Assembly (NCBI RefSeq): GCF_025151995.1
Contig: NZ_CP102290.1
Coordinates: forward strand, 1,488,001-1,552,000
Reading direction: 5' to 3'
Source: Ruminococcus gauvreauii
GTDB lineage: Bacteria > Bacillota > Clostridia > Lachnospirales > Lachnospiraceae
DNA: 64,000 bases
The translations under genes and the position numbers were made by a program. The notes beneath the pieces are model-generated. The model did no database searches and was not told the origin of the DNA. It saw only the letters and a list, made by a program, of their open reading frames with translations. Shown here piece after piece: positions 18,660 through 26,441 of this stretch. Every line of letters starts with the position of its first letter. Position 1 is the stretch's first letter.

Positions 18660-18694
18660 AAGCAAAAGGAAAAGCAGCCCGAACTATCGTTCGG
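18660..18694 (-). terminator. Terminator after MttB gene
   Basis: On the minus strand CCGAAC-GATA-GTTCGG followed by a T-rich tract (GCTGCTTTTCCTTTT). It separates the methyltransferase operon from the retron. Confidence 0.75.
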
Positions 18695-18736
18695 ACCACT
18701 CTCCCATATGTCTAATATTCCTGCTGACTGTATTTT

Positions 18737-20146
18737 TTATTGCTCGATATTTTCAAAATATTTCATTTCAAGTCCTGATTTCGAGAGTACCGCTTTTACC
18801 TTATCCCTCATATCAGCATCCAGTTCCGGACGGTTTTCATCGTACGTTTTCAGGAGTCGGTGCATCTCCCGTTCGATGCTGTCTTTAAAGTAATCGCTGC
18901 CCTTGGCGTTACGCTCGCCGATATGAGGAGAATACAGATCCTCAAAGTTGTCCAGTGTATAATCAGATGTCACAAAGCTGCCGTCGTGTCCGATCTCCTT
19001 GATTTCTTCCAGATTCAGTGTCTCCGCCGTCACCTCAATCGGTGTGAAGGCAGCTTTCACCTGGCGGATGATTTCAAAATCAATGATCATTTTCTCAAAT
19101 GAAGTAGCATTGACACTGTCCATGACGCCGCCGGCTTCCATCACAAAGTTGATGCCGTGACGGTACGCGGATGAAAAGGTCAGCATGGACTCGTAGCCAG
19201 CCTGGCAGTTGATGACCGGCGCATCGGTCTGGCATCCGCCGCCTCTGGACGGCAGTCCGTAGAATCTCGCAAGATTTGCTCCGAATCCCTGCATCAGTGT
19301 CCCCTCAGGAGCAGCGCATGCGAAGGTGATTCCGCCTCTCATGTCTGCCGCCGTAGACTGAACGCCGAAGACAACCGGTGTTCCCGGACGGATCATCTGA
19401 GCCAGCACAATGCCCGCAAGGCTTTCTGCTGCGCCGCTGGCAAGTGTTCCCGCCATGGAGAGCGAGCCCGTTGCACCGAGCATCGCGGCCGGGCAAAGGA
19501 TTGCGGCCTGTCCATACTCGGCAAGCAGCATCAGGCAGTCCAGCATTCTCTCATCCAGTGACAGCGGAGAAACCGTGTTGATCAGTGCGATCATTCTCGG
19601 CTTTTCGATCATTCCTTCTTTTCCGCCGAAGAGCTCACAGCCGGCTTCCAGCATCAGTGCCATCTCGTCTTTGAAACCGGTGGGCAGCATGATCGCTTTG
19701 TCAGAGTGCAAAAGTGTGGCGTAGAACATCTGAATGGCGCCTGCCTCTTCCGGGATGTCGCCGGGCTGGATCATAATACCGCCGTTGATCGAATAACTGT
19801 CCTCTGCGTGAACAAGCTTCAGGCATTTGATATAGTCTTCCATGGTACCGCGGCGGCGCTTGCCTTCCCAGTCGTCGATAAACGCGCATCCATAGGTCGG
19901 GGCAGGATTCGTATGTTCTCCTCCGACCACCATATTGTATTTGGGATTTCTCGCATGGATCGTGAAGGACTCAGGCGCCATCTTCACCCAGTGCATCACC
20001 TGTTCTTCTGTAAAATATGCGGTATTTCCCTCTACCTTGATGCCGTTTGCCCGGTAAATTTCAATCGCTTTTTCATTATGGATATTGACACCTACATCGC
20101 GCATGATCTCCATCGCTGCGTCATGAATCATCTGTTCTCTTGACAT
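18737..20146 (-). CDS. MttB-family (non-pyrrolysine) methyltransferase
   Basis: 469 residues of the MttB superfamily, which in studied members moves a methyl group from a quaternary amine (for example glycine betaine, proline betaine or carnitine) to a corrinoid protein. Family marks include YGCAFIDDWEGKRRRGT, GGIMIQPGDIP, LINTVSPLSLDERML and the glycine-rich GLPSRGGGCQTDAP. There is no in-frame TAG, so it belongs to the group without pyrrolysine; its substrate cannot be read from sequence. No corrinoid protein or reductive activator is encoded beside it. It follows a TIM-barrel isomerase with a gap of about 170 bases and shares its strand with a TetR regulator. Confidence 0.85.
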   Translation of the reverse strand: MSREQMIHDAAMEIMRDVGVNIHNEKAIEIYRANGIKVEGNTAYFTEEQVMHWVKMAPESFTIHARNPKYNMVVGGEHTNPAPTYGCAFIDDWEGKRRRGTMEDYIKCLKLVHAEDSYSINGGIMIQPGDIPEEAGAIQMFYATLLHSDKAIMLPTGFKDEMALMLEAGCELFGGKEGMIEKPRMIALINTVSPLSLDERMLDCLMLLAEYGQAAILCPAAMLGATGSLSMAGTLASGAAESLAGIVLAQMIRPGTPVVFGVQSTAADMRGGITFACAAPEGTLMQGFGANLARFYGLPSRGGGCQTDAPVINCQAGYESMLTFSSAYRHGINFVMEAGGVMDSVNATSFEKMIIDFEIIRQVKAAFTPIEVTAETLNLEEIKEIGHDGSFVTSDYTLDNFEDLYSPHIGERNAKGSDYFKDSIEREMHRLLKTYDENRPELDADMRDKVKAVLSKSGLEMKYFENIEQ

Positions 20147-20318
20147 AATTCGTTTCCTCCTGGATTTAAATATTTCAAAAATGTAACTGTTCAGGACGGC
20201 TCATCTTCCCGGCCAAAAAAACGGTCAGGAAGCATCGGATGTTTATCCAATGTGGAAGTTGGTACGAAAAAGCGGCTTGTATCAATTTTTTCCGCCGTCC
20301 TGAACTGCTGCCATAAAA

Positions 20319-21257
20319 TTATCGGTTTCTGACGCCCAGTTTCAATACGTCACGCAGGTAACGCACGCTCTCCTCACACGCCTGAAGTTCTCTGGCTCTG
20401 GCTTCCTCGATTGGCTCGTCCAGACTCTTAAAGGCGATTTCATTTTCAAAAATAATCTTATCCATCGGGGATTTCTCACGGATCTGTGCGACCATCTTCG
20501 GACAGTCCATGGAACCCTGTCCATGGGGCGCGCCGATATCATGCACACCGAGGGGATCCACGACGATCACGTCATCGCTGAAGTGGCAGCAGTATGCCCT
20601 GGGAAGCATGCGCTCCATCACGTCATAGGGATTTTCGATCACCTGCAGCGGATTCATGGTGTCCACACACGTACCGATCAGCGGATGATTCAGCTTCTCT
20701 ACGATCCACAGGATCTCATCGGCAAAGGTATCGGTGTGGTTTTCAATCGCAATCTGCATGCCGAACTCTTCAATCATAGGGATGACTGCCTTGAATTCAT
20801 CGTATCTGTCGGCCATCTGGCGCATGACATCCGGATGCATGCAGGAGCCGTAGAGTTTCCTCGGACGTTTGATATCGAGACTGAACTTCACGAGTTCAGC
20901 GTCCAGATCATGACCGATCTGCAGTGCCTCCTTTGCCGTACAGTTCACACGGGAGTCGCTGCCTGCCTGGAAGGATGAATTGAATTCCAGGAATAAGCCG
21001 TGCTCTTTGGCTGCCTGTGCAACCTTCTTCAGATTTTCTGTTCCGAACGGATCATCCTGCGCAGTCGTCAGGAGATCCACCTTTGTAATCTGGAGACCGT
21101 CAAGCTCCCACTTCCTAGCCCTGTCCATCAGTTCATACAGTGACATCGTCTGCTCGAAATAGTAATCTTTGCCGAAGCCCCAGCTTTCACCGAGGCCAAA
21201 GAAATGCAGCGTATATGTGTGCATTCCGAGTCTGAGAGGTCTGTTTTTGTCATTCAT
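20319..21257 (-). CDS. Xylose isomerase-like TIM-barrel protein
   Basis: 312 residues of the sugar phosphate isomerase/epimerase (AP endonuclease 2-like TIM barrel) family. Metal-ligand type motifs are present: QIAIENHTDTF with the conserved Glu, CVDTMNPLQ, and YCCHFSDDV, then a late Glu in IIFENEIAF. Members act on keto-sugars, inosose or other small polyols. The start MNDKNRPLRLG was chosen because GGAG lies 8 bases upstream. It is placed before the MttB gene, an unusual partner; the pair may process a compound bearing both a methylated amine and a polyol-like part, which is speculation. Confidence 0.8.
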   Translation of the reverse strand: MNDKNRPLRLGMHTYTLHFFGLGESWGFGKDYYFEQTMSLYELMDRARKWELDGLQITKVDLLTTAQDDPFGTENLKKVAQAAKEHGLFLEFNSSFQAGSDSRVNCTAKEALQIGHDLDAELVKFSLDIKRPRKLYGSCMHPDVMRQMADRYDEFKAVIPMIEEFGMQIAIENHTDTFADEILWIVEKLNHPLIGTCVDTMNPLQVIENPYDVMERMLPRAYCCHFSDDVIVVDPLGVHDIGAPHGQGSMDCPKMVAQIREKSPMDKIIFENEIAFKSLDEPIEEARARELQACEESVRYLRDVLKLGVRNR

Positions 21258-21389
21258 AGTTTTTGCTCCTTTTTCATTTTGTTTTATTTCCAACCCTGAT
21301 CCTGAAGACCGGAATCATGGCGGCAAGTACTGTGATTACAATGGAAAAGTTGCCCTTCTTCTCATGTGTCTGCTTCAAAATTCCAATTA

Positions 21390-21403
21390 GTAAACTCGTT
21401 CAC
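21390..21403. promoter_or_regulatory. Operator-like site before isomerase-MttB genes
   Basis: GTAAACTCGTTCAC matches the palindrome GTAAACnnGTTTAC seen twice in the tetR promoter with one change. On the minus strand it overlaps a weak promoter candidate (TTGCCA, 17 bases, TACTAA). It suggests that the TetR protein also controls the downstream genes. Confidence 0.5.
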
Positions 21404-21478
21404 TTTTTGTGGCAAAAAAATCAGTCAATGTGCCCACACTCTGCAAATTGAATCAAATACCTTTACCCCTCCCCGCAT

Positions 21479-22147
21479 TCAAAGCTCACATTCAGACGGA
21501 ACATAAACTTTTTCAACATTCTTCAGCAGCAGTTCATTACACTCCCGCTCTCCCTGTCTTCTTTCTTCCAGATCACGCCCCATATACATTTCAAGCATTC
21601 CCTTAACGATAAACGTGTTGGTTTTGCTGAAATAGGCGGCATCCTCGTCAGATAGCATGTTGTAGTTCACAGCACGCCTCAGGATCAGAAAATCCCGTTT
21701 TATGACGTCATCCGTGAACAGCAGCGTATAAAAATATGCCGGATACAGTTCCGATCCTGTCACGGGAAACAGCTCAAAATACTCTTCCAGTGCGTCTGAG
21801 AACATGGTATGATACTGTCCCCAGAAGAGCCGGTAATACAGATCCGGCCTTTCAAATGCATACTTGTTAAATAATTGCCATCCTTTGATATACGATTCCA
21901 TCAGATTGTTGCCGGAATCCATCAGCCGGCCGTATTCAACCATGTAATCAATAAAAAACCTGATTGAGCCGATGATAATCAGATATTCCAGACTTTCAAA
22001 ATGGCGGTACAGCGCTGCCGGTGAACAGCTATTTTCCTTCGCCAGCTCCCGTACCGTAATCTCTGATGCATCCTGCACTTTTAATTTATTGTACATTGAC
22101 ATAATTAAACGTCGTTTTGTCTCATAACCTTTTTCATAAACAGCCAT
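21479..22147 (-). CDS. TetR/AcrR-family regulator
   Basis: 222 residues. The N-terminal helix-turn-helix spans about residues 10-55, with ITVRELAKENSCSPAALYRH as the recognition region. The C-terminal ligand-binding half is helical and aromatic (RPDLYYRLFWGQYHTMF), with no recognised ligand. It lies upstream of the isomerase and MttB genes on the same strand. Its promoter holds two copies of a TAAAC-GTTTA palindrome, a typical autoregulated arrangement. The ribosome site is poor (AAGAAG), which suggests low expression. Confidence 0.85.
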   Translation of the reverse strand: MAVYEKGYETKRRLIMSMYNKLKVQDASEITVRELAKENSCSPAALYRHFESLEYLIIIGSIRFFIDYMVEYGRLMDSGNNLMESYIKGWQLFNKYAFERPDLYYRLFWGQYHTMFSDALEEYFELFPVTGSELYPAYFYTLLFTDDVIKRDFLILRRAVNYNMLSDEDAAYFSKTNTFIVKGMLEMYMGRDLEERRQGERECNELLLKNVEKVYVPSECEL

Positions 22148-22186
22148 ATCTTCTTATTCGATAATCGCAGACATATCATTAATTTT

Positions 22187-22331
22187 GTGAACACATTAAC
22201 TAATAAAAATACTATCTTATTTTGAAACGCCCGTCAAGAAGATCCTCCGGATGTATGTATTAAGTCTTACGTTTAATTTGCAAACACGTTTACTTTTTCT
22301 TAATTATAAACGTGTTTACATTATTTGTCAA
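22187..22331 (-). promoter_or_regulatory. Consensus promoter with TetR-type operators
   Basis: On the minus strand, TTGACA (22331-22326), 17 bases and TATAAT (22308-22303): a perfect sigma-A promoter. Operator-like 14-mers GCAAACACGTTTAC (22280-22293) and ATAAACGTGTTTAC (22306-22319) overlap the -10 and start region; together they also form 11-base inverted repeats. A weaker copy GTGAACACATTAAC is at 22187-22200. A strong promoter covered by operators implies tight repression. The leader is about 150 bases. Confidence 0.8.
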
Positions 22332-22375
22332 TAGATTTTACCGGTGCTTTTTCGTTTTCCATCCGTTCAAGGAGT

Positions 22376-22430
22376 ACAAAAAACCTTACCAACTTTCAGT
22401 TCACATCATTGTTCTGAAAATCAGTAAGGC
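22376..22430 (-). terminator. Terminator of surface protein gene
   Basis: On the minus strand GCCTTACTGATTTTCAG pairs with CTGAAAgTTGGTAAGG and is followed by TTTTTTG. A close copy ends the Xre gene at 49.15 kb. Confidence 0.8.
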
Positions 22431-22476
22431 TTTATTTTATTAAATGTCGTTTATCCGTATGGATAAACAGCCTTCT

Positions 22477-25443
22477 TTACTTGTTTTTCCTGCGTCTGGA
22501 GAGCATGGTTATCACACCAAGGGCTGAGACGCCTGCGAGTGCCAGCCAGAATGAAACGGCCGTATTGTCACCTGTCCAGGGAGCCTTTGATGACGTCACC
22601 TTCGAAGGTGTCTTTGGCGGTTTTGGATCTGCCGGTGTCGGAGCCGCTGTGCCGGACTTGATCACAAGCTCAAGCGTTGCGCCCGCCTTATAATTCTCTG
22701 TCTCCTTATAGCGCACCAGATAGGTGCCTTCGCCTAGGCCGGTCACCTCACTGCCCTGCACCGATGTCCATTCCTTATCTGTCTTCCGTTTATATTCCAT
22801 CCCGCTGGTAAGGCCGGTAAGCTTGCCGTCCTTCTTCCCCGGTCCGGACACATTGACCGCCTTTACTCCCTCAGGTTTCTTCTGTTCTCCCTTCTCCACA
22901 GTCAGATTGGCTGTTGCGGAAGCCTTTAGATAGAGAACTCCCTCTGACAGCTTCTCTTTAACCGTCAGACGCATCGTGTAGCTTCCCACATTGACCGGCA
23001 GACCATCGGTCCATTCCTCGCCGTCCGTGGAATAGTGCCACTCATAGTCTTCTGTTTCTGCTGCAGTACTGCCATATTGGGCGGTAAAAGTAAGATCACC
23101 GGCCTCCACGGCAGCCCCGTCAAATACAACCACCGCATCTTTCAGAGTAACCGCGGCATTGCCTTCTGTGTACACACCGACAGGGTAATCCGTGGAGGTA
23201 TCTGCATCCGGGTTTGCAATAACTCGATGCCCGTCAGTCGGTGTGATGCCGTACACCGTATTGGCCGCTGCATCCCCCTCGCCAAAGAGTCCGCCGGAGA
23301 TGATAATGTCAACGCTCTCCGCTGATTCGCCGCCGCCGATTGACGCGGCATTTTCACCACGATTTGCAGTCACCATGCCTCCGGATATCGTAATATTAAC
23401 TCCATTGCCATATTGACCGCCACCGATTCCTGCTCCGTTTTCACCGCCGGCAGCTGTCACCGTGCCCCCTGAGATGGTAATGTCGCTTCCGTCACTCCAT
23501 GCGCTGCTGCCGATCCCTGCACTTGCTTCGCCACCGCTGGCAGTCACCGTGCCGCCCGAGATGTGGATACCATCTGCCTTGCCCCAGTGGCCGCCGCCGA
23601 TTCCCGCTCCGTCCCTGCTCATGGCGGTTACCGTGCCTCCTGAGATCACGATATTGCTCGCGTCACGTTCCGAGCCGCCGCCGATTCCTGCTCCGTATCC
23701 CGCCGAAGCCGTCACCGTGCCGCCCAGAATTGTGATATTATTTCCGTTTCCTCTGCGATCACCACCGCCGATTCCTGCTCCGCTCAGGCCTCCGGTAGCT
23801 GTAACTGCACCTCCCCGGATGGTGATATTTTCGCCATTCATCCAATTACCGCCGCCAATTCCGGCTGCCCCGTCTCCGCCAGCTGCCGTCAGCGCTCCGC
23901 AATTCGCATCACAGCTGTGACCTTCGGTCCCGGCGCCTTCACACTGAATCATCAGTTCATGTTCATCATTTTGCAGGCCTGCACACTCCTCTCCGGACTG
24001 CAATGTATTGGCAGAACCATCTGCCAGAGTAAGGTTCAGTTTCCCGGATATCACCTGCAGTGCAGCAACTTCATATGCATCACTCGTATCAATATTCACA
24101 CCCGCAAGTGTGATATTCGCTGTCTTTTCAGGATCCAGATCCACTTCAATGTGATCAGCTGTCACCACACCCTCCAAATTGGAGATCGTCATCGGAGTCT
24201 CTGTTAATACGGTCAGTTCACTCCCTCTGTATGTATAGTCTGTACCCGGTATCCCGCCTTCGACATGAAGCTCCTGTGGGGATATACTTTCAGTTTCGAT
24301 TGAAACTGCCTTTGCTCCATTTATGAGACCGGAGATCTCTGTATCGGATACAAAGGGCGACCCGTCAAGCGGCTCCATATTGTTGTTATCAGCTCCCGTC
24401 AGTACTTTCATCTGCATGCCGTTTGGAGGAACAATTCTGATACTTCCGGTGCTGCCTTCCGTACCGCCGCCGATTCCTGCACCTTCATAGAAAGGGTAGG
24501 CGGATACCGTACCTCCTGAGATGACGATATGATCGGCATCCCCTTGATAGCCGCCGCCGATTCCTGCACCGAGATTGTAGCTGACCGAACCAACACATCC
24601 CCCTGAGATCGTAATATTACTGCCGTCTTCTCCGGCACCGCCGCCGATTCCCGCACCGTTCTCTCCGCCCACTGCCATGAGCTTGCCGCAGCTTTCAAGA
24701 TCACACACATGCCCCTGCGTCTCATTCTCACACTGGATCAGCAGTTCATGTTCACCGTTCTGCAGACCAGCGTAATTCTTTCCGCTCACCAGCATATTCA
24801 CAGAATCTTCTGCCAGGGTAAGGTTCAGTCTGCCGGAAATGACTTTCATCGCGGCAGCTTCACCTGAAGGGCGCACATCGATACTCACACCTGCCAGTGT
24901 CAGGTTCGCTGTCCCGTCAGCATCCAAAGCCACTTCAATGCGGTCACTTGTCTCCGCTCCAACATTTGAGACCGTCATCGGTGTTTCCGTCAATATCTTC
25001 AATACCCCATTTTCATAGGTATAATCCTGACCCGACACACCGCCCTCTACTGCAAGTCCCTCTGCCGAAGCGCGTGCATTGCCATTGCCCCTGGATTCAG
25101 CGTCCTTAAACAAATCTAATATATCTTCCGCCGCTTCTGTCTCCTGTGTCCCCTTTTCTTCCGGGGTCCCGGCGGGAGCCGGCGTCTCTGTCGCTTCCGG
25201 GGTTTTGGTGGGCTCCGGGGTCTCTGTCGCTTCCTGCGTCTTCGTGATCTCCGGCGTCTCTGTCACCTCCGGGATCTCCGTCTTTGCATCCTCCGTCGGA
25301 ACACCGCTGGCAGCCGGTTTGTCCACCGGCATTGTGCCCGGGGCAGCCTCCGCCGCCAAAACTCCGGTACTCATAGTCACCAGCAGCAGCACAGTCATCA
25401 ATAGTGCCAGCGTCCGCCGCAGCCTATTCCTCTTCCTCATCAT
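22477..25443 (-). CDS. Cell-surface protein with glycine-rich beta-helix repeats
   Basis: 988 residues. A signal peptide (basic start, LALLMTVLLLVTMSTG core, cleavage after VLA) is followed by a Thr/Pro/Glu linker of repeated TETPEPTKTPEA type. Two paralogous blocks of about 250 residues follow, each opening with a Y-T-Y and TETPMT element and ending in repeats with GAGIGGG then ISGGTVTA; ten such GIGGG-like units are visible (three, then seven). These resemble parallel beta-helix rungs. A C-terminal region has MBG/Ig-like features. The end, APWTGD plus a hydrophobic stretch and RRRKNK, fits a sortase signal with Ala in place of Leu. It is probably wall-anchored; ligand unknown. AGGAGG precedes two adjacent ATGs. 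Confidence 0.85.
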   Translation of the reverse strand: MMRKRNRLRRTLALLMTVLLLVTMSTGVLAAEAAPGTMPVDKPAASGVPTEDAKTEIPEVTETPEITKTQEATETPEPTKTPEATETPAPAGTPEEKGTQETEAAEDILDLFKDAESRGNGNARASAEGLAVEGGVSGQDYTYENGVLKILTETPMTVSNVGAETSDRIEVALDADGTANLTLAGVSIDVRPSGEAAAMKVISGRLNLTLAEDSVNMLVSGKNYAGLQNGEHELLIQCENETQGHVCDLESCGKLMAVGGENGAGIGGGAGEDGSNITISGGCVGSVSYNLGAGIGGGYQGDADHIVISGGTVSAYPFYEGAGIGGGTEGSTGSIRIVPPNGMQMKVLTGADNNNMEPLDGSPFVSDTEISGLINGAKAVSIETESISPQELHVEGGIPGTDYTYRGSELTVLTETPMTISNLEGVVTADHIEVDLDPEKTANITLAGVNIDTSDAYEVAALQVISGKLNLTLADGSANTLQSGEECAGLQNDEHELMIQCEGAGTEGHSCDANCGALTAAGGDGAAGIGGGNWMNGENITIRGGAVTATGGLSGAGIGGGDRRGNGNNITILGGTVTASAGYGAGIGGGSERDASNIVISGGTVTAMSRDGAGIGGGHWGKADGIHISGGTVTASGGEASAGIGSSAWSDGSDITISGGTVTAAGGENGAGIGGGQYGNGVNITISGGMVTANRGENAASIGGGESAESVDIIISGGLFGEGDAAANTVYGITPTDGHRVIANPDADTSTDYPVGVYTEGNAAVTLKDAVVVFDGAAVEAGDLTFTAQYGSTAAETEDYEWHYSTDGEEWTDGLPVNVGSYTMRLTVKEKLSEGVLYLKASATANLTVEKGEQKKPEGVKAVNVSGPGKKDGKLTGLTSGMEYKRKTDKEWTSVQGSEVTGLGEGTYLVRYKETENYKAGATLELVIKSGTAAPTPADPKPPKTPSKVTSSKAPWTGDNTAVSFWLALAGVSALGVITMLSRRRKNK

Positions 25444-25588
25444 GTCTCCTCCTCATTATGAAATTTTCCTAATATTCAGCAAATTATCCATAGATCCATA
25501 TTACACAATACACCCAAAAAACGCAATCATTTCCATCCAACTATATTCAGCTCTTACAAAAACAAATATTGATCCCTGCGTATAAGCA

Positions 25589-25617
25589 GAGGAGATAGCG
25601 CATGGCGCCATCTCCTC
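25589..25617. terminator. Strong hairpin between two minus-strand genes
   Basis: GAGGAGAT-a-GCGC-atg-GCGC-c-ATCTCCTC is nearly a perfect hairpin 45 bases past the stop of the ArsC-like gene. There is no T-tract, so it may terminate weakly or protect the transcript end. The remaining bases 25444-25588 hold nothing else recognised. Confidence 0.45.
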
Positions 25618-25661
25618 CTTCTAAATCATCGGTAGATTGCAGGCATTCCGGATTTTTATCT

Positions 25662-26003
25662 TTAATTCCACATCTTCCATACATCCGGCTGATAACCGAC
25701 AGTCGCCTGCTTTCCGTTCCGGACAATCGGTGTTTTTATAATCTTCTGATTTTCCCAAATCTTTTCAGCACGATCCTCCTCCGAAAGATAGGTAACAAGA
25801 GCGAGTAAATCCTTATCTTTGCAATTCTGATCGATCAGCTTTTCGTATCCCCCCACTGCCTGGCAAACTGACCCGAATTCTCCTTTACTCAGCCCTTTTT
25901 CTTTCATATCAATAAACTGATATTTTATGCCCCGTTCCTTAAAGTATCGCTCTGCCTTCTTGCTGTCAAAACTCTTCTTTGTTCCAAAAATCTGTACATT
26001 CAT
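25662..26003 (-). CDS. ArsC/Spx-like thioredoxin-fold protein
   Basis: 113 residues from MNVQIFGTKKSF, which follows AAAGG by 6 bases. It has the ArsC/Spx/YffB fold pattern: a short first strand, KKAERYFKERGIKYQFID, and a cis-Pro segment IIKTPIVRNGKQATVGY. The N-terminal active-site Cys of ArsC and Spx is missing: the turn reads GTKKSFDSKK. Arsenate reduction is therefore unlikely; a binding role or an uncharacterised reductase activity is possible. It stands alone on the minus strand. Confidence 0.8.
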   Translation of the reverse strand: MNVQIFGTKKSFDSKKAERYFKERGIKYQFIDMKEKGLSKGEFGSVCQAVGGYEKLIDQNCKDKDLLALVTYLSEEDRAEKIWENQKIIKTPIVRNGKQATVGYQPDVWKMWN

Positions 26004-26100
26004 CTGAATCCTTTCACCTGACCGCATGTTCTCCACTCATTAATCCATTTACCATAAATCATCTTATTTTTATTATCATTTTCTTCTAAGCTAGAAGTCT

Positions 26101-26400
26101 CTAGTATTTTTTAACAAGTTGTGAAATCAATGTTCTGCAAGTATTCATTTGAATACAAGCATAAAAATTTTCAGTAACTTCTTTTCCTTGTCCCACCGTT
26201 GTCGCGTTATGTGCATCTTCCTCCGTTTCCCAAAGAACAAAGTCAGTCCACATTTTATCCTGTAAATAATGTTCCCAGGAGATAAATCCTTTCGCTTTGG
26301 AGATGACCTCATCGTGTAACTTTTTTGTTCGATCGATAAACTGTTCCTCGCTCACATTTTTCTTAAGTTTGTATGAAAATATCCATGCCGTTGTCTCCAT
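26101..26400 (-). CDS. Small ABM-like dimeric alpha/beta barrel protein
   Basis: 99 residues from METTAWIFSYKLKKN. The pattern of strand, helix, strand (FVLWETEEDAHNA) and late helix resembles the antibiotic biosynthesis monooxygenase (ABM/DUF4188-like) fold. No cofactor residues can be assigned. Its upstream region is cut 41 bases away by the ISL3 element, so the native promoter has probably been lost. A longer frame reaching into the IS exists but is not meaningful. Confidence 0.6.
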   Translation of the reverse strand: METTAWIFSYKLKKNVSEEQFIDRTKKLHDEVISKAKGFISWEHYLQDKMWTDFVLWETEEDAHNATTVGQGKEVTENFYACIQMNTCRTLISQLVKKY

Positions 26401-26441
26401 ATGAATATTCCGGCTTCCGTGTCCCTGCTGTCCAGTGATAG

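Noticed and set aside
18366..18699. Long N-terminal extension of the reverse transcriptase
   Set aside because: It overlaps the msr-msd RNA, lacks RT-like sequence, and the internal ATG has a good ribosome site.
18737..20146. Pyrrolysine-type MttB
   Set aside because: The frame has no TAG, and the TAG codons at 34473 and 60964 lie in genes that do not use pyrrolysine.
23300..24700. Regular repeats that might be a CRISPR array
   Set aside because: The repeats are in frame with a secreted protein and encode GIGGG and ISGG units; spacing follows protein rungs and sequence between units is also repetitive.
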